DNA from: Sporolactobacillus shoreae
GTDB taxonomy: Bacteria > Bacillota > Bacilli > Bacillales > Sporolactobacillaceae
Length of the DNA stretch: 64,000 nucleotides
Direction of reading: 5' to 3'
Assembly: GCF_004684935.1 (NCBI RefSeq)
Contig: NZ_SRJD01000003.1
Span: 186,001 to 250,000, forward strand
Positions 8,046 to 18,580 of this stretch are shown here, in pieces. The position numbers and the translations under genes were made by a program. The notes below the pieces were generated by a model. The model saw only the letters and a list, made by a program, of their open reading frames with translations, was not told the DNA's origin and ran no database searches. Every line of letters starts with the position of its first letter. Position 1 is the first letter of the stretch.

Positions 8046-9125
8046 ATGGCAAAGGAATTAGATCTGAAGAACTACGGTGTCCGGACGGATTTGGCGATTG
8101 AATCCGGTACGGGAAAGAATCGGGATCGCGGCGTGGTTCTTGAAGAAAAGAATGAAAACGGAATTAAGATTACCCGAATGAAAATTGACGAAGAGGCGTC
8201 ATTGAAGATGCACAAGAAGCCGGGTTCTTATTTAACCTTTGAGGCACGCGATCTTCGCGGCGGTGACACTGAGGCGGAAATGAAAACAGAAACCGTTTTT
8301 GCAAAATATTTCGCCCAATTTATTAAGGATCTGGGAATTTCAAAAGGGGCCAGCTGTCTGATCGTGGGGCTTGGCAACTGGAAAGTGACTCCCGATGCCC
8401 TGGGACCCAGCGTCATTGAAAATGTTCTGGTGACAAGGCATCTTTTCCATCTCCAGCCACAGAATGTCCAGAAAGGGTACCGTCCGGTTAGTGCGATTAC
8501 ACCCGGCGTTATGGGCGTGACGGGGATTGAAACAAGCGACATTATTCTGGGCGTGATTAATAAAATCAGACCTGATTTCCTGATTGCCATTGATGCCTTG
8601 GCTGCAAGATCAATTGAACGTGTGAATACGACAATCCAGGTAGCCGACAGTGGCATCCATCCGGGGTCTGGAATTGGCAATAATCGTAAAGAACTGAGCC
8701 GGGATACACTCGGAATTCCCGTGATCGCTGTCGGCGTTCCGACGGTCGTTGACGCTGTCACCATCACAAGTGATGTTCTGGATCTTCTGCTGAGGCATCT
8801 CGGGAGGGAAATGAACGACAAAAGTCCTTCAAAATCACTTGTGCCGTCATGGATCCCATTTGGTGAAAAGGGTGATTACAGGGAATGGAAACTGCCGAGT
8901 AAGGAGAACAGGGCGGCTTTTCTGGGGCTGGTTGGTACATTGGATGAAGGTGAAAAAGCGCAGCTGATTCAAGAAGCATTGGGCGCGACAGGCACCCGGT
9001 TGATGGTCACGCCTAAAGAAGTGGACTTTTTTATTGAAAAAATGGGCAATATTCTGGCACAGGGCCTGAATTCGGCATTGCACGATCAGGTCAGTCAGGA
9101 AAATGTCGGACACTTTACCCATTGA
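8046..9125 (+). CDS. gpr: spore germination protease GPR
   Basis: Forespore endoprotease that degrades small acid-soluble spore proteins during germination. The 359-residue product matches the family along its length: the N-terminal propeptide with [11 protein letters not shown], resembling the SASP cleavage site used for self-processing, then [29 protein letters not shown] and [16 protein letters not shown], the last region holding conserved acidic residues. ATG 8046 is preceded by GAGGAGTG. In B. subtilis spoIIP follows directly in this locus; here it does not. Confidence 0.95.
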   Translation: MAKELDLKNYGVRTDLAIESGTGKNRDRGVVLEEKNENGIKITRMKIDEEASLKMHKKPGSYLTFEARDLRGGDTEAEMKTETVFAKYFAQFIKDLGISKGASCLIVGLGNWKVTPDALGPSVIENVLVTRHLFHLQPQNVQKGYRPVSAITPGVMGVTGIETSDIILGVINKIRPDFLIAIDALAARSIERVNTTIQVADSGIHPGSGIGNNRKELSRDTLGIPVIAVGVPTVVDAVTITSDVLDLLLRHLGREMNDKSPSKSLVPSWIPFGEKGDYREWKLPSKENRAAFLGLVGTLDEGEKAQLIQEALGATGTRLMVTPKEVDFFIEKMGNILAQGLNSALHDQVSQENVGHFTH

Positions 9126-9149
9126 ATTAAAATTGTTGTTCAAAAACAT

Positions 9150-9216
9150 TGGCTCTGTCAAACTTGCCTGCTCTTTTTCACTCCATGTGCCTGCTTTTCG
9201 CGGGTGATCCGTGAGC
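9150..9216 (-). repeat. dispersed hairpin repeat, copy 1 (reverse, truncated)
   Basis: Reverse complement of the right half of the copy at 42796-42906: it shares AACTTGCCTGCTCTTTTTC, then CTCC, then GCGGG-GATCCG with scattered changes. The left half of the element is not recognisable. It lies just after gpr. Confidence 0.6.
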
Positions 9217-9325
9217 CTTCTCTCCTTTTTTGGCCCCTAATATAAAAATAAAGTGGTCTAAAAGGCAGAATCCGCGCATAAAATGTTTAAATACTCTATC
9301 AAAAATGATTGTGAGGGAAGCTCAT

Positions 9326-9595
9326 ATGAACAAAGAAAGAAAAAAGATTCAATATTTATCCGAGCACGGCTGGAGTCCCAGGCAATATATAAGAAACGAC
9401 AGAACAACTGTTGTTTGGAGACGCCAGATGAGTGACGGGGTTCATCAGGACCAGTCGGAACTGAGCCTGCTTGAGATAAATATGCTGACCTATAAAGGGT
9501 TAGCGAGGCACTGCGAATATATTGAAAATCGTCTGAGAAGAAGTATGGAAAGAGCAGAAAAAAGTGATCGATTGATCAAAAAAATCTATGGCTGA
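9326..9595 (+). CDS. hypothetical protein, 89 residues
   Basis: Not recognised. The ATG is preceded by GAGGGA, and the product is hydrophilic, rich in Arg/Lys and Glu, starting MNKERKKIQYLSEHGWSPR and ending in a basic helix. There is no signal peptide or membrane segment, so a cytoplasmic or nucleic-acid-associated small protein is likely. It lies between a reversed copy (9150-9216) and a forward copy (9657-9740) of a dispersed repeat, in the position where spoIIP is found in related genomes. The good ribosome-binding site supports it as a real gene; function is unknown. Confidence 0.6.
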   Translation: MNKERKKIQYLSEHGWSPRQYIRNDRTTVVWRRQMSDGVHQDQSELSLLEINMLTYKGLARHCEYIENRLRRSMERAEKSDRLIKKIYG

Positions 9596-9656
9596 CGACC
9601 CGCAGACTTTTGTCCGATTCAAAAAGAAATTCATACATCAATGGCTCTTTAATTGA

Positions 9657-9740
9657 AGGCTATGTGAATATTGAATGTTGATTTTGTTGCCCTATTGATT
9701 CGAACGCCTAGAGCGAAAAACAACAGACTTGACAAAACCT
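9657..9740 (+). repeat. dispersed hairpin repeat, copy 2
   Basis: Forward copy without the GC-rich centre. It begins GGCTATGTGAATATTGAATG, continues TGATTTTGTTGCCCTATTG and ends GAGCGAAAAACAACAG; TGTTG and CAACA can pair across it. It matches the copy at 42796 base for base over most of the left half. Confidence 0.75.
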
Positions 9741-9779
9741 AATTGAAGAATTCAGTGCACAGAAAGGGAGATGGTCTGA

Positions 9780-9953
9780 TTGAAAATCGAAATCTTTTCA
9801 GACCTTCAAGCGGGTAAATTGGAATGTTCAGTGAATGACTTCCTAAGCCATCATATGAATATTGAAAGGTCGAATTCAGTACATCTCAAAAGGACACTGA
9901 TGATATGGTGTAAAAAAATGTTTTATTCACTCATGACTGTATGCGATGAATAA
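9780..9953 (+). CDS. small protein resembling the Cse60 sporulation family (tentative)
   Basis: A 57-codon frame starting at TTG with AAAGGGAG nine bases upstream and closed by a strong terminator ten bases after its stop, so it looks like a complete monocistronic unit. The product begins MKIEIFSDLQAGKLECSVNDFL and ends MFYSLMTVCDE. This pattern of an opening strand, a helix ending NDFL and a closing strand resembles the roughly 60-residue Cse60-type small sporulation proteins of Bacillus, but the middle is shorter. Family assignment is from memory of the pattern only. Confidence 0.45.
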   Translation: MKIEIFSDLQAGKLECSVNDFLSHHMNIERSNSVHLKRTLMIWCKKMFYSLMTVCDE

Positions 9954-9962
9954 CGGAATTCA

Positions 9963-9994
9963 GGAAAAAACACTCTGACCTGAGTGTTTTTTCC
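9963..9994 (+). terminator. strong terminator after the small gene at 9780
   Basis: Perfect 13-base arms GGAAAAAACACTC / GAGTGTTTTTTCC with a 6-base loop. It is symmetrical, so it could act in both directions. Confidence 0.85.
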
Positions 9995-10074
9995 AATTTC
10001 AGATTCTATAAGTGAGACCAGCAACATATGATTTTGGAAAGGACAAGCATAAAACAGCAAAGGGGGAAAACGCC

Positions 10075-10416
10075 GTGCTGAAAAGAATGGTGATTGAATT
10101 GGCAGTGGTCTTTTCTCTGCTGCTTGTGTGCGTCATTTATGGAGCTGTGACTGTTCGGGATGCTCAGAATCCCGGAATAAACGTGAGCGCCTCGTCTCAG
10201 AATAGTGTAATACCACAGCAGAGCAATCAACCGGGAGTCAATCAGGACGGACAGGGGACAATTTCTTCGGGGGCAACCCCGGATTCCGGTATCCGAACAG
10301 ACGGCAGCAGCAAGGGAGCGGGAGATTCTTTTTCAAACCGTGTCTCCCGTTTCTTTCTGGCTGGAGTCAGTTTAGTGGCAGGTGTTTTCGAGGGAATTGT
10401 TCAGCTCTTTTTGTAA
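10075..10416 (+). CDS. yqxA: YqxA-like membrane-anchored protein (DUF3679)
   Basis: A 113-residue protein with one N-terminal hydrophobic helix (about residues 4-24, VIELAVVFSLLLVCVIYGAV) followed by a polar, Gln/Ser/Gly-rich linker and a short hydrophobic C-terminus. GTG at 10075 has AGGGGG eight bases upstream. Position directly before lepA, size (B. subtilis YqxA is 112 residues) and the N-terminal helix pattern support YqxA; sequence identity in the linker is low. Its function is unknown; in B. subtilis it lies next to gpr and spoIIP and may belong to the sporulation programme. Confidence 0.6.
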   Translation: MLKRMVIELAVVFSLLLVCVIYGAVTVRDAQNPGINVSASSQNSVIPQQSNQPGVNQDGQGTISSGATPDSGIRTDGSSKGAGDSFSNRVSRFFLAGVSLVAGVFEGIVQLFL

Positions 10417-10483
10417 ATGCTCGTGAACCGTGTGTATTTGGTACAGGATCCGTTCTCCCTCATTCCCATTCTCCCGATTTGCG

Positions 10484-10512
10484 TTGAAACCGCTTGGATC
10501 GATTGATATAAT
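10484..10512 (+). promoter_or_regulatory. sigma-A promoter of lepA-hemW
   Basis: TTGAAA (10484-10489), a 17-base spacer and a consensus TATAAT (10507-10512), ending 35 bases before the lepA start codon. Confidence 0.8.
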
Positions 10513-10547
10513 CGAAAAGAGTATGGTTTTAAGCGGGAGGAACAAAC

Positions 10548-12371
10548 ATGTCAGAACGCAGCGATAGCAGGCAGTCGCATATCCGTAATTTTTCGATCAT
10601 CGCACATATTGACCACGGAAAATCGACGCTTGCCGACCGAATATTGGAAGCGACTCAGGCGCTGACCAAGCGGGAAATGAAAGAACAGACTCTTGATGCC
10701 ATGGATCTGGAGAGAGAACGGGGCATCACGATAAAATTGAATGCAGTGGAACTTACATACAAAGCGCCGGACGGCGAAACCTATATTTTTCATTTGATCG
10801 ACACCCCGGGTCACGTCGATTTTTCTTATGAAGTTTCCCGGAGCCTTGCCGCGTGCGAAGGAGCATTGCTGGTGGTCGATGCCGCTCAGGGAGTTGAAGC
10901 GCAGACACTGGCGAATGTGTTTCTCGCGCTGGAGAACAATCTGGAAATTATACCGGTGATTAATAAGATCGATTTGCCGAACGCGGATCCGGACAGAGTA
11001 AAAAAGGAAATTGAGGATGTTATCGGTCTTGACGCCTCGGATGCCGTATTGGCATCGGCCAAAACAGGAATCGGCACGGAAGACATTCTGAAACAGATTA
11101 TCGACAGAATCCCAGCGCCCACGGGAGACCCTGATGCGCCACTCCGCGCGCTGATTTTTGACTCTCTGTATGACGCTTATAGGGGTGTCGTCGTGTATGT
11201 GCGGATCATCGACGGTACAGTACGGGTCGGTGACACAATCAAGCTGATGGCGACAGGAAAGACGTTTGAGGTAATTGAAGTAGGGGTTTCCACACCGAAA
11301 ATTGAAACCCGCGACGCTCTTTCAGTCGGCGATGTCGGCTTTCTTACAGCATCAATCAAGTCTGTCCACGATACGCGGGTCGGGGATACCATAACCTATG
11401 CGGAACGGCCGGCCGCCGAACCGTTGCCGGGTTATCGGAAAATGAATCCGATGGTTTACTGCGGGCTTTATCCGATTGACACCGCCCGCTATGATGACCT
11501 TCGTGAAGCACTGGGCCGTCTCGAACTGAACGACGCCGCACTTCAGTATGAACCTGAGACTTCTGAAGCCCTTGGCTTTGGTTTCCGCTGCGGCTTTCTT
11601 GGGCTTCTGCACATGGACATTGTTCAAGAGAGACTCGAACGTGAATTTAATATTGATCTGATTGCGACGGCGCCAAGTGTCATCTATAAAGTGAAATTGA
11701 CCGACGGATCGACGGTTGACGTCGGCAATCCGTCTGAAATGCCGGAACGGAAATATCTCGAGGAAGTTTCCGAACCCTATGTCAAAGCGACGATCATGAC
11801 GCCAAATGATTATGTCGGCACGATTATGGAACTTTGCCAGCGGAAGCGCGGCGACTTTAAAAACATGGAATATCTGGATGATAACCGTACGAATATCATT
11901 TACGATCTTCCGCTTTCAGAAATCATGTACGATTTTTTTGATTCATTAAAATCCAGCACCAAAGGTTACGCATCACTTGACTATGAAATGGACGGATATC
12001 GGGTCAGTGATCTGGTCAAGATGGATATTCTCCTAAACGGGGAAAAAGTGGACGCGCTCTCCGTAATTGTCCACAAGGAATTCGCGTACGACCGCGGCAA
12101 GGCGATTGTTGAGAAACTGAAGGAACTGATTCCGCGCCAGCAGTTTGAAGTGCCGATACAGGCGGCAATCGGGCTGAAAATTATCTCCCGTTCGACCATC
12201 AAGGCTCTCCGCAAAAACGTGCTTGCCAAATGCTATGGCGGCGATGTTTCGCGGAAACGGAAGCTGCTTGAGAAACAAAAAGAGGGTAAGAAACGGATGA
12301 AGGCAGTAGGTAGCGTCGATGTGCCCCAGGAAGCGTTCATGGCTGTTTTCAGGATGAGCCACGATGACTGA
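10548..12371 (+). CDS. lepA: elongation factor 4 (LepA)
   Basis: Ribosome-associated translational GTPase, 607 residues. G-motifs are intact: [12 protein letters not shown] (residues about 18-29), DTPGHVDF and [10 protein letters not shown]. The C-terminal half carries the EF-G-like domains and the LepA-specific end ([34 protein letters not shown]) that tells it from EF-G. An AGGAGG-type site GGGAGGAAC precedes ATG. The hemW start lies inside its last codons, so the two genes are translationally coupled, as in many Bacillales. Confidence 0.97.
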   Translation: MSERSDSRQSHIRNFSIIAHIDHGKSTLADRILEATQALTKREMKEQTLDAMDLERERGITIKLNAVELTYKAPDGETYIFHLIDTPGHVDFSYEVSRSLAACEGALLVVDAAQGVEAQTLANVFLALENNLEIIPVINKIDLPNADPDRVKKEIEDVIGLDASDAVLASAKTGIGTEDILKQIIDRIPAPTGDPDAPLRALIFDSLYDAYRGVVVYVRIIDGTVRVGDTIKLMATGKTFEVIEVGVSTPKIETRDALSVGDVGFLTASIKSVHDTRVGDTITYAERPAAEPLPGYRKMNPMVYCGLYPIDTARYDDLREALGRLELNDAALQYEPETSEALGFGFRCGFLGLLHMDIVQERLEREFNIDLIATAPSVIYKVKLTDGSTVDVGNPSEMPERKYLEEVSEPYVKATIMTPNDYVGTIMELCQRKRGDFKNMEYLDDNRTNIIYDLPLSEIMYDFFDSLKSSTKGYASLDYEMDGYRVSDLVKMDILLNGEKVDALSVIVHKEFAYDRGKAIVEKLKELIPRQQFEVPIQAAIGLKIISRSTIKALRKNVLAKCYGGDVSRKRKLLEKQKEGKKRMKAVGSVDVPQEAFMAVFRMSHDD

Positions 12372-13503
12372 TCAGGTAACGCGCGGTGCGTATATACACA
12401 TCCCATTCTGTGATCATATTTGTTATTATTGCGACTTTAACAAGGTGTTTATGAAAAATCAGCCGGTGGATGGCTATCTGGACGCCCTTGCAAAGGAAAT
12501 GGCCTATTACGCGGCAATGGGTCCGGTAAAAACCATTTACATTGGCGGAGGGACACCAACTGCCCTGAATGAAGAACAGTTTGAACGGATGCTGTCCGAT
12601 GTGTCACATTACTTCGGACATGATGCTCTTCAAGAGTTCACTGTGGAGGCAAATCCGGAAAATCTGAGTGGTGGAAAACTTGAACTGATGAAACGCTACG
12701 GCGTCAATCGCCTCAGTGTCGGCGTGCAATCCTTTGACAACGAACTTCTGAGGACAATTGGACGTGCCCACAATGCGGAGAACGCAAGGGATACAATTCA
12801 GCGGGCGCAAGCGGCGGGATTTGAAAATATTACTTTAGATCTGATGTTCGCTTTACCGGGACAAACGGAGGAAATGCTGCATCAATCACTTGAAACAGCC
12901 TTATCTCTGAACACACCGCATATCTCCATATACTCGCTTCAGATTGAACCGCGCACGATTTTCTATAATCGGATGAAGGGCGGTAAATTGCGCCTCCCGG
13001 GTGAAGATATCGAAGCGGATATGTACGGACAGATTATTTTTACTCTGGAAAAGCATGGGTTGCGCCAATATGAAATCAGTAATTTTTCCAGATCTGGCTA
13101 TCAGGGCATACATAATTCTCTTTATTGGCACAATGAGGAGTATTACGGAATAGGCGCTGGTGCCCATGGTTATGTGAACGGAAAAAGATATGCCAATGCA
13201 GGTCCGGTCAAAAAATACATTTCACTGGTTGGTAAACATGGCTTCTCGGAGGCTTCGGCACATGCAGTGACTGTGCAGGAAAGGATTGAGGAGGAAATGT
13301 TTCTGGGACTCAGATTAATGAGGGGAGTCAGCCAGTCCCGCTTTCTTCAAAAATTCGGCCGGCATATTAAAGAAGTTTATGGTAATCAGATCAATCGTCT
13401 GAAATCGGAAGGGCTCCTTGAAGAATGCGGCGATTACATTAAATTGTCAACCAAAGGAATTTTCTTAGGAAATAATGTTTTTGAAGCATTTTTATTGTCC
13501 TAA
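12364..13503 (+). CDS. hemW: radical SAM protein HemW (HemN-like heme chaperone)
   Basis: A 379-residue radical-SAM protein of the HemW branch, often annotated as oxygen-independent coproporphyrinogen III oxidase although HemW proteins act as heme chaperones. The 4Fe-4S motif appears as [14 protein letters not shown] (CxxxCxxC; residues about 13-26), with [17 protein letters not shown] and the C-terminal HemN domain ([19 protein letters not shown]). The extra cysteine before the radical-SAM motif found in true HemN is absent. It overlaps lepA by 8 bases. Confidence 0.92.
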   Translation: MTDQVTRGAYIHIPFCDHICYYCDFNKVFMKNQPVDGYLDALAKEMAYYAAMGPVKTIYIGGGTPTALNEEQFERMLSDVSHYFGHDALQEFTVEANPENLSGGKLELMKRYGVNRLSVGVQSFDNELLRTIGRAHNAENARDTIQRAQAAGFENITLDLMFALPGQTEEMLHQSLETALSLNTPHISIYSLQIEPRTIFYNRMKGGKLRLPGEDIEADMYGQIIFTLEKHGLRQYEISNFSRSGYQGIHNSLYWHNEEYYGIGAGAHGYVNGKRYANAGPVKKYISLVGKHGFSEASAHAVTVQERIEEEMFLGLRLMRGVSQSRFLQKFGRHIKEVYGNQINRLKSEGLLEECGDYIKLSTKGIFLGNNVFEAFLLS

Positions 13504-13507
13504 CCAT

Positions 13508-13536
13508 TTGACAAATGGGCGGGAAGTTGGTAAATT
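13508..13536 (+). promoter_or_regulatory. sigma-A promoter of the hrcA-grpE-dnaK operon
   Basis: TTGACA (13508-13513), 17-base spacer, TAAATT (13531-13536). The expected start falls at the edge of the CIRCE operator that follows, the usual arrangement for HrcA repression. Confidence 0.8.
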
Positions 13537-13547
13537 TTAATGTAGAA

Positions 13548-13574
13548 TTAGCACTCAGTAAGAGAGAGTGCTAA
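13548..13574 (+). promoter_or_regulatory. CIRCE operator (HrcA binding site)
   Basis: Exact 9-base inverted repeat TTAGCACTC / GAGTGCTAA with a 9-base spacer, a full match to the CIRCE consensus. It sits between the promoter and the hrcA ribosome-binding site, so HrcA autoregulates the operon and heat relieves the repression. Confidence 0.97.
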
Positions 13575-13588
13575 CAGAGGTGATAGGG

Positions 13589-14623
13589 ATGTTGACGGAG
13601 CGCCAGTTGTTTCTGCTGCAGCTTCTAGTAAATGACTATATTGTCTCTGCCGAACCCGTGGGGTCCCGTTCCATTTCAAAACGCGATGATGTTCACTACA
13701 GTCCGGCGACGATCCGTAATGAGCTGGCGGATTTGGAAGAGATGGGCTATCTTGAAAAGACACATCTGTCTTCCGGACGGGTCCCTTCAGAGAAGGGATA
13801 TCGCTTCTATGTGGATCATCTCCTTTCTCCGGCGATGCTTTCAGACCTGGAAATGAAAAATATCCGTGACGCGTACCGCCGGAAATTTTCCGAAACTGAA
13901 GAGTTGATTCATGTCACTGCCGAGTTGCTGTCCGAGTTCACAAACTACACGGCCATCATGCTCGGCCCTGAATTGCTCGAAATGAAGCTCAAGCATATTC
14001 AGTTTGTCAGGCTTTCCGGAAACAAGGGTGTCATGATTATTGTTACAGACTCTGGACACGTTGAGAACCGTGTTGTGACATTCCCAAGTGAAATTAAAGC
14101 TGAGGATATTGAGAAAATCGTCAACATCCTGAATGAAAAATTGAATATGGTTCCGCTGTACCAGCTTCAGAAGAGGCTGAACGAAGAGTTCAGAGATGTG
14201 CTCCGCAGGAATGTCAGCAATTATGAACACGCCATGACGCTCCTCAGGGACAGCCTTGAAATTAATGATCCGGAGCAGATCTTTTACAGTGGAAAGAGTA
14301 AAATACTCTCGCAGCCTGAATTTCAGGATATTGATAAAGTGATTTCTCTTCTTAATGTATTTGAAGGCAAGGATCTCATCAGAGAACTGATGAATATGCC
14401 GCCGGGCGGAATGCATATCCGGATCGGGAAGGAAAACAAGCTGAACGGCATTGAGGATTGCAGTCTGATCACAACAACTTATTCAGTTGGCAGTGAGCTT
14501 TTGGGAACGGTCGCCGTGATCGGTCCGAAGCGGATGGCTTATCCGAGAGTGATCACATTGATTGATGTTCTTTCGAATCTTTTAACAAAATCGCTGAGCG
14601 ACAGGAAAGAAAATAATAAATAA
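13589..14623 (+). CDS. hrcA: heat-inducible transcription repressor HrcA
   Basis: Repressor of class I heat-shock genes; binds CIRCE and depends on GroEL for activity. The 344 residues start with a winged-helix domain (LTERQLFLLQLLVNDYI, VGSRSISKR, SPATIRNELADLEEMGYL) followed by the GAF-like HrcA domain and the C-terminal TTTYSVGSELLGTVAVIGPKRMAYPR signature. ATG 13589 follows AGAGGTGAT; the start fits the B. subtilis length of 343. First gene of the operon with grpE, dnaK and probably dnaJ. Confidence 0.96.
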   Translation: MLTERQLFLLQLLVNDYIVSAEPVGSRSISKRDDVHYSPATIRNELADLEEMGYLEKTHLSSGRVPSEKGYRFYVDHLLSPAMLSDLEMKNIRDAYRRKFSETEELIHVTAELLSEFTNYTAIMLGPELLEMKLKHIQFVRLSGNKGVMIIVTDSGHVENRVVTFPSEIKAEDIEKIVNILNEKLNMVPLYQLQKRLNEEFRDVLRRNVSNYEHAMTLLRDSLEINDPEQIFYSGKSKILSQPEFQDIDKVISLLNVFEGKDLIRELMNMPPGGMHIRIGKENKLNGIEDCSLITTTYSVGSELLGTVAVIGPKRMAYPRVITLIDVLSNLLTKSLSDRKENNK

Positions 14624-14688
14624 AAAACAGCCGGAATAAAGTGAATGAACTTATTCCGGGATGGTCGCATGATGCAGGAGGTGAGCTT

Positions 14689-15354
14689 ATGGCAAAACAG
14701 ACAAATGAAGAAATTAAGGATAAGAATCAGGAAACCGCTGACGGATCAGCAAATGATCCGTCCGTGAAGAAGAGCGCCGATGCTCCCGAATCCGTTAAAG
14801 AAAAGGATGAGGCGGCAGACCAAACGGGACAGAAAGAAGAAGCTGTCGATAATCAGCCGGACCCGGCAAAACTGGAAGAACTGACAAAGAAAGCAGCCGC
14901 GCAGGCTTCAGAAATTGAGACGCTGAAAAAAAGCGGACAGGATCTGAATAGCCGCTTGCTGCGAGCACAGGCGGACTTTGATAATTTTCGTAAACGTACG
15001 ATCAAAGAAAAGGCTGACGCAAGAAAATTCCGTGCACAGGATCTGGTGTCGGATTTACTCGAGACACTGGATAATTTCAAACGCGCACTCGCGGTCGATA
15101 CGGCTTCTGAAGACGGCACCGCTTTGAAAAAGGGCATGGAAATGATTCTGGGAAAATTTGAATCAGCACTGAAAAAAGAAGGCGTGGAGGAAATTGAATC
15201 TCTGGGCAAACCGTTTGATCCGACTGTTCACCAGGCCGTGATGCAGGAAGAAAGCGATGAACACGATTCCGGCATAGTGATACAGGTTCTTCAGGCAGGT
15301 TATACGCTTAACGGAAGGGTCATCCGTCCTGCGATGGTTAAAGTCAGCCAGTAA
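14689..15354 (+). CDS. grpE: nucleotide exchange factor GrpE
   Basis: Exchanges ADP for ATP on DnaK. The 221-residue protein has a long acidic, low-complexity N-terminus (about 60 residues), a coiled-coil helix and the conserved core RAQADFDNFRKRTIKEKADARKF, then the beta-wing with PFDPTVHQAVMQEE and YTLNGRVIRPAMVKV. GGAGGTGA stands just before ATG 14689; an upstream in-frame GTG at 14641 lacks a site. The N-terminal tail is longer than in B. subtilis GrpE (187). Confidence 0.95.
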   Translation: MAKQTNEEIKDKNQETADGSANDPSVKKSADAPESVKEKDEAADQTGQKEEAVDNQPDPAKLEELTKKAAAQASEIETLKKSGQDLNSRLLRAQADFDNFRKRTIKEKADARKFRAQDLVSDLLETLDNFKRALAVDTASEDGTALKKGMEMILGKFESALKKEGVEEIESLGKPFDPTVHQAVMQEESDEHDSGIVIQVLQAGYTLNGRVIRPAMVKVSQ

Positions 15355-15410
15355 AAATACCAGATTAACAGTCAACATTTTTTTCTTAATATAATCAGGA
15401 GGAAAAGATC

Positions 15411-17267
15411 ATGAGTAAAATTATCGGTATTGATTTGGGTACTACAAATTCTTGTGTGGCAGTTATGGAAGGCGGCGAACCTGTAGTCATCCCTAACCCT
15501 GAAGGCGGACGTACAACTCCTTCAGCCGTTGCCTTCAAAAATGGTGAGCGCCAGGTTGGTGAAGTTGCCAAGCGTCAGGCTGTGACAAACCCGGATGTTG
15601 TGCTCTCCATCAAAAGACACATGGGTTCCGATTATAAAGTTGAGATTGAGGGAAAGAAATATACGCCGCAGGAAATTTCCGCGATTATTCTTCAGAAACT
15701 GAAATCGGACGCTGAAGCTTATCTCGGGGAATCGGTTGATAAAGCGGTTATTACAGTACCGGCTTATTTCAATGATGCTCAGCGCCAGGCGACAAAAGAC
15801 GCGGGTAAAATCGCCGGCCTGGATGTACTCAGAATCATTAACGAACCGACTGCTTCCTCCTTGGCTTATGGTCTGGACAAGGGCGAAGATCAGACGATTT
15901 TGGTTTTCGACCTTGGCGGTGGTACATTTGATGTGTCAATCCTGGACCTTGGGGACGGCATCTTTGAAGTTAAAGCAACTGCCGGAAATAACCATCTGGG
16001 CGGCGATGATTTCGATCAGAGAATCATCAACTATCTGGTCGGGCAGTTTAAAAACGAAACCGGAATTGATCTTTCAGGAGACAAAATGGCTTTACAGCGT
16101 CTGAAAGATGCTGCTGAGAAGGCGAAAAAAGAGCTCTCAGGTGTCACTCAGGCTCAAATTTCACTTCCGTTTATTTCGGCGGACGCCACTGGCCCAAAAC
16201 ACCTGGAAACAACACTGACGCGCGCTAAATTCGATGAACTGACCGCTGATCTTGTTGAATCAACAATGGGCCCTGTCCGTCAGGCTCTTTCCGACGCGGA
16301 CATGACCATGGACGACATCAACAAAATCATTCTCGTTGGTGGTTCGACACGTATTCCGGCCGTTCAGAATGCAATCAAGAATCTGACAGGCAAGGAACCG
16401 AGCAAAGGCGTCAACCCGGATGAAGTCGTCGCAGTCGGAGCTGCTATCCAGGGTGGCGTATTGACCGGTGACGTCAAAGATGTGGTCCTGCTCGATGTAA
16501 CGCCTCTGTCACTGGGCATTGAGACGATGGGCGGTGTATTCACAAAGCTGATTGATCGTAACACGACAATCCCGACAAGTAAGTCGCAGGTATTCTCAAC
16601 GGCAGCCGACAATCAGACAGCCGTTGATATTCATGTACTGCAGGGTGAACGTCAGATGGCGGCCGACAACAAAACACTCGGACGTTTCCAGCTGACCGAT
16701 ATTCCGCCGGCACCGCGTGGTGTTCCACAGATTGAAGTTTCCTTTGAAATTGACGCCAACGGAATTGTCAATGTCAAGGCAAAGGATAAGGGCACAAACA
16801 AAGAACAGTCGATTACGATTAAGTCATCTTCAGGTCTGAGCGATGATGAAATCGATAAGATGGTCAAAGATGCCGAAGCAAACGCTGAAGCAGATAAGAA
16901 GCGTAAGGAAGAGGTTGACCTCAGAAATGAATCCGATCAGCTGATTTTTGCGACAGAAAAAACTCTGAAGGATCTCGGCGACAAGGTGGAAGCCTCTGAA
17001 AAAGGGAAAGCCAGTGATGCCAAAGATAAGCTTAAAAAAGCTCTTGAGGGCAAAGATTTGGATGCGATCAAGAAAGCCAAGGATGAATTGAACGAAATCG
17101 TTCAGCAGCTCTCTGTCAAGCTGTACCAGCAGGCTGCCCAGAACGGTCAGAACGCTGGACAGGGTGCCGGCGCTGAGGGACAGTCCGGATCAGGCAAGAA
17201 GGACGACAATGTTGTTGACGCTGATTATCATGAAGTCAACGATGATGATAAAAATAAAAAGAAATAA
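15411..17267 (+). CDS. dnaK: chaperone protein DnaK (Hsp70)
   Basis: Hsp70 chaperone, 618 residues. ATPase-domain motifs [53 protein letters not shown] and [13 protein letters not shown] are present, followed by the linker [16 protein letters not shown], the substrate-binding beta domain and a helical lid with a Gln/Gly-rich tail. AGGAGGAAA precedes the ATG. A terminator follows, then dnaJ after a further 60 bases, so dnaJ may be expressed partly by readthrough. Confidence 0.98.
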   Translation: MSKIIGIDLGTTNSCVAVMEGGEPVVIPNPEGGRTTPSAVAFKNGERQVGEVAKRQAVTNPDVVLSIKRHMGSDYKVEIEGKKYTPQEISAIILQKLKSDAEAYLGESVDKAVITVPAYFNDAQRQATKDAGKIAGLDVLRIINEPTASSLAYGLDKGEDQTILVFDLGGGTFDVSILDLGDGIFEVKATAGNNHLGGDDFDQRIINYLVGQFKNETGIDLSGDKMALQRLKDAAEKAKKELSGVTQAQISLPFISADATGPKHLETTLTRAKFDELTADLVESTMGPVRQALSDADMTMDDINKIILVGGSTRIPAVQNAIKNLTGKEPSKGVNPDEVVAVGAAIQGGVLTGDVKDVVLLDVTPLSLGIETMGGVFTKLIDRNTTIPTSKSQVFSTAADNQTAVDIHVLQGERQMAADNKTLGRFQLTDIPPAPRGVPQIEVSFEIDANGIVNVKAKDKGTNKEQSITIKSSSGLSDDEIDKMVKDAEANAEADKKRKEEVDLRNESDQLIFATEKTLKDLGDKVEASEKGKASDAKDKLKKALEGKDLDAIKKAKDELNEIVQQLSVKLYQQAAQNGQNAGQGAGAEGQSGSGKKDDNVVDADYHEVNDDDKNKKK

Positions 17268-17295
17268 GCAGACATAAGATAAAAACATCTGCTGA

Positions 17296-17341
17296 AAAAA
17301 AGCCGAAGTCAGACGCGCGTCTTGGCTTTGGCTTTTTCTTG
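17296..17341 (+). terminator. terminator after dnaK
   Basis: AAAAAGCC-g-AAG-tc-AGAC paired with GTCT-tgg-CTT-t-GGCTTTTT, with small internal loops, then TTTTTC. It separates dnaK from dnaJ. Confidence 0.75.
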
Positions 17342-17403
17342 CTTATTTGTTTGTTCAGATGGTATGATTTATTTTAATGTGAAGTCTTTTCGGGAGTGGT
17401 TTG

Positions 17404-18546
17404 ATGAGTAAAAAGGACTATTATGAAATCCTCGGAGTCGGCAAGGATGCTTCGAAGGACGAAATTAAAAAAGCTTTTCGGCAATTGGCGAGAAAATATC
17501 ATCCCGATGTGAATAAAAGTACGGATGCTCCGGAAAAATTTAAAGAAGTGACGAAAGCGTACGAAGTGCTCAGTGATCCGCAGAAACGTGCGCAGTACGA
17601 TCAGTTCGGAGAGGCTGATCCGAATGAACAGCAGGGCGGATTCGGCGGCTTTGGAGGTCAGGGTTTCGGCGGTGGCGACTTTGGCGGATTCGGCGATATT
17701 TTTGACCAGATTTTCAATGGCGGTGGAAGAAGACGAAATCCAAATGCTCCGAGACAGGGGGCGGACCTTCAATATGAGATGTCGATCACTTTTGAAGAAG
17801 CGGCGTTCGGGAAAACAACTGAAATCCGAGTGCCAAAGGAAGAAACATGTTCCAACTGTCACGGTACAGGAGCAAAACCCGGTACAAAACCAGAGTCATG
17901 TTCGCATTGTCATGGAACAGGCCAGTTGAATACGGAGCAGAATACGCCGTTTGGCCGGATCGTTAACCGGAGAGTATGCCCTTATTGCCAGGGAACGGGA
18001 AAAATTGTCAAGGATCCGTGCCGCGCCTGTGGTGGAAAAGGGAAAGTAAAAGTTAACAGAAAGATTGAAGTGAAAATTCCTGCGGGTATAGATGACGGTC
18101 AGCAAATCCGACTTTCAGGACAGGGAGAGGCCGGCGTCAATGGCGGACCAACTGGAGATCTTTATATTGTATTTGCGGTGAAGCCCCACAAAGTTTTCAA
18201 GCGCGATGGAGATAATGTATATCTTGAAGTGCCGCTCAGCTTTGCGCAGGTAGCACTTGGGGATGAAATTGAGGTACCGACGCTTTACGGGAAAGTTAAA
18301 CTGCGTATTCCTGCGGGGACGCAGACTGGCACTAATTTCCGCCTGAAGGGAAAGGGAATCAAAAATGTCAGAGGATATGGCCAGGGCGATGAGCATGTCA
18401 CGATCCGGGTTGTCACTCCGAAGCATCTAACCGAAGAAGAAAAGGCACTCTTCAGGAAACTTGAAGGAACTAAAGATGGCGCTGCAGACAATGAGAACGA
18501 AAGTATTTTTGACAAGATGAAGAAAAAAGTATTTAAGGCTGATTAA
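17404..18546 (+). CDS. dnaJ: co-chaperone DnaJ (Hsp40)
   Basis: J-domain co-chaperone stimulating DnaK ATPase, 380 residues. The J domain has the HPD motif (RKYHPDVNK), followed by a Gly/Phe-rich linker (residues about 73-120), four CxxCxGxG zinc repeats ([32 protein letters not shown]) and two C-terminal substrate domains. GGGAGTGG lies before ATG 17404. All zinc cysteines are present, so it is a full-length type I protein. Confidence 0.97.
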   Translation: MSKKDYYEILGVGKDASKDEIKKAFRQLARKYHPDVNKSTDAPEKFKEVTKAYEVLSDPQKRAQYDQFGEADPNEQQGGFGGFGGQGFGGGDFGGFGDIFDQIFNGGGRRRNPNAPRQGADLQYEMSITFEEAAFGKTTEIRVPKEETCSNCHGTGAKPGTKPESCSHCHGTGQLNTEQNTPFGRIVNRRVCPYCQGTGKIVKDPCRACGGKGKVKVNRKIEVKIPAGIDDGQQIRLSGQGEAGVNGGPTGDLYIVFAVKPHKVFKRDGDNVYLEVPLSFAQVALGDEIEVPTLYGKVKLRIPAGTQTGTNFRLKGKGIKNVRGYGQGDEHVTIRVVTPKHLTEEEKALFRKLEGTKDGAADNENESIFDKMKKKVFKAD

Positions 18547-18580
18547 TGATGCCATCAATTCAGCGAATGGAGCCAAGCGT

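Noticed and set aside
8228-8821. A 197-codon frame antisense to gpr
   Set aside because: Completely within the coding region of the spore protease; low-complexity Ser/Thr/Pro content typical for a shadow frame.
10485-10498. cre-like TGAAACCGCTTGGA in the lepA promoter
   Set aside because: Two mismatches in the conserved right half; the bases are explained by the sigma-A promoter.
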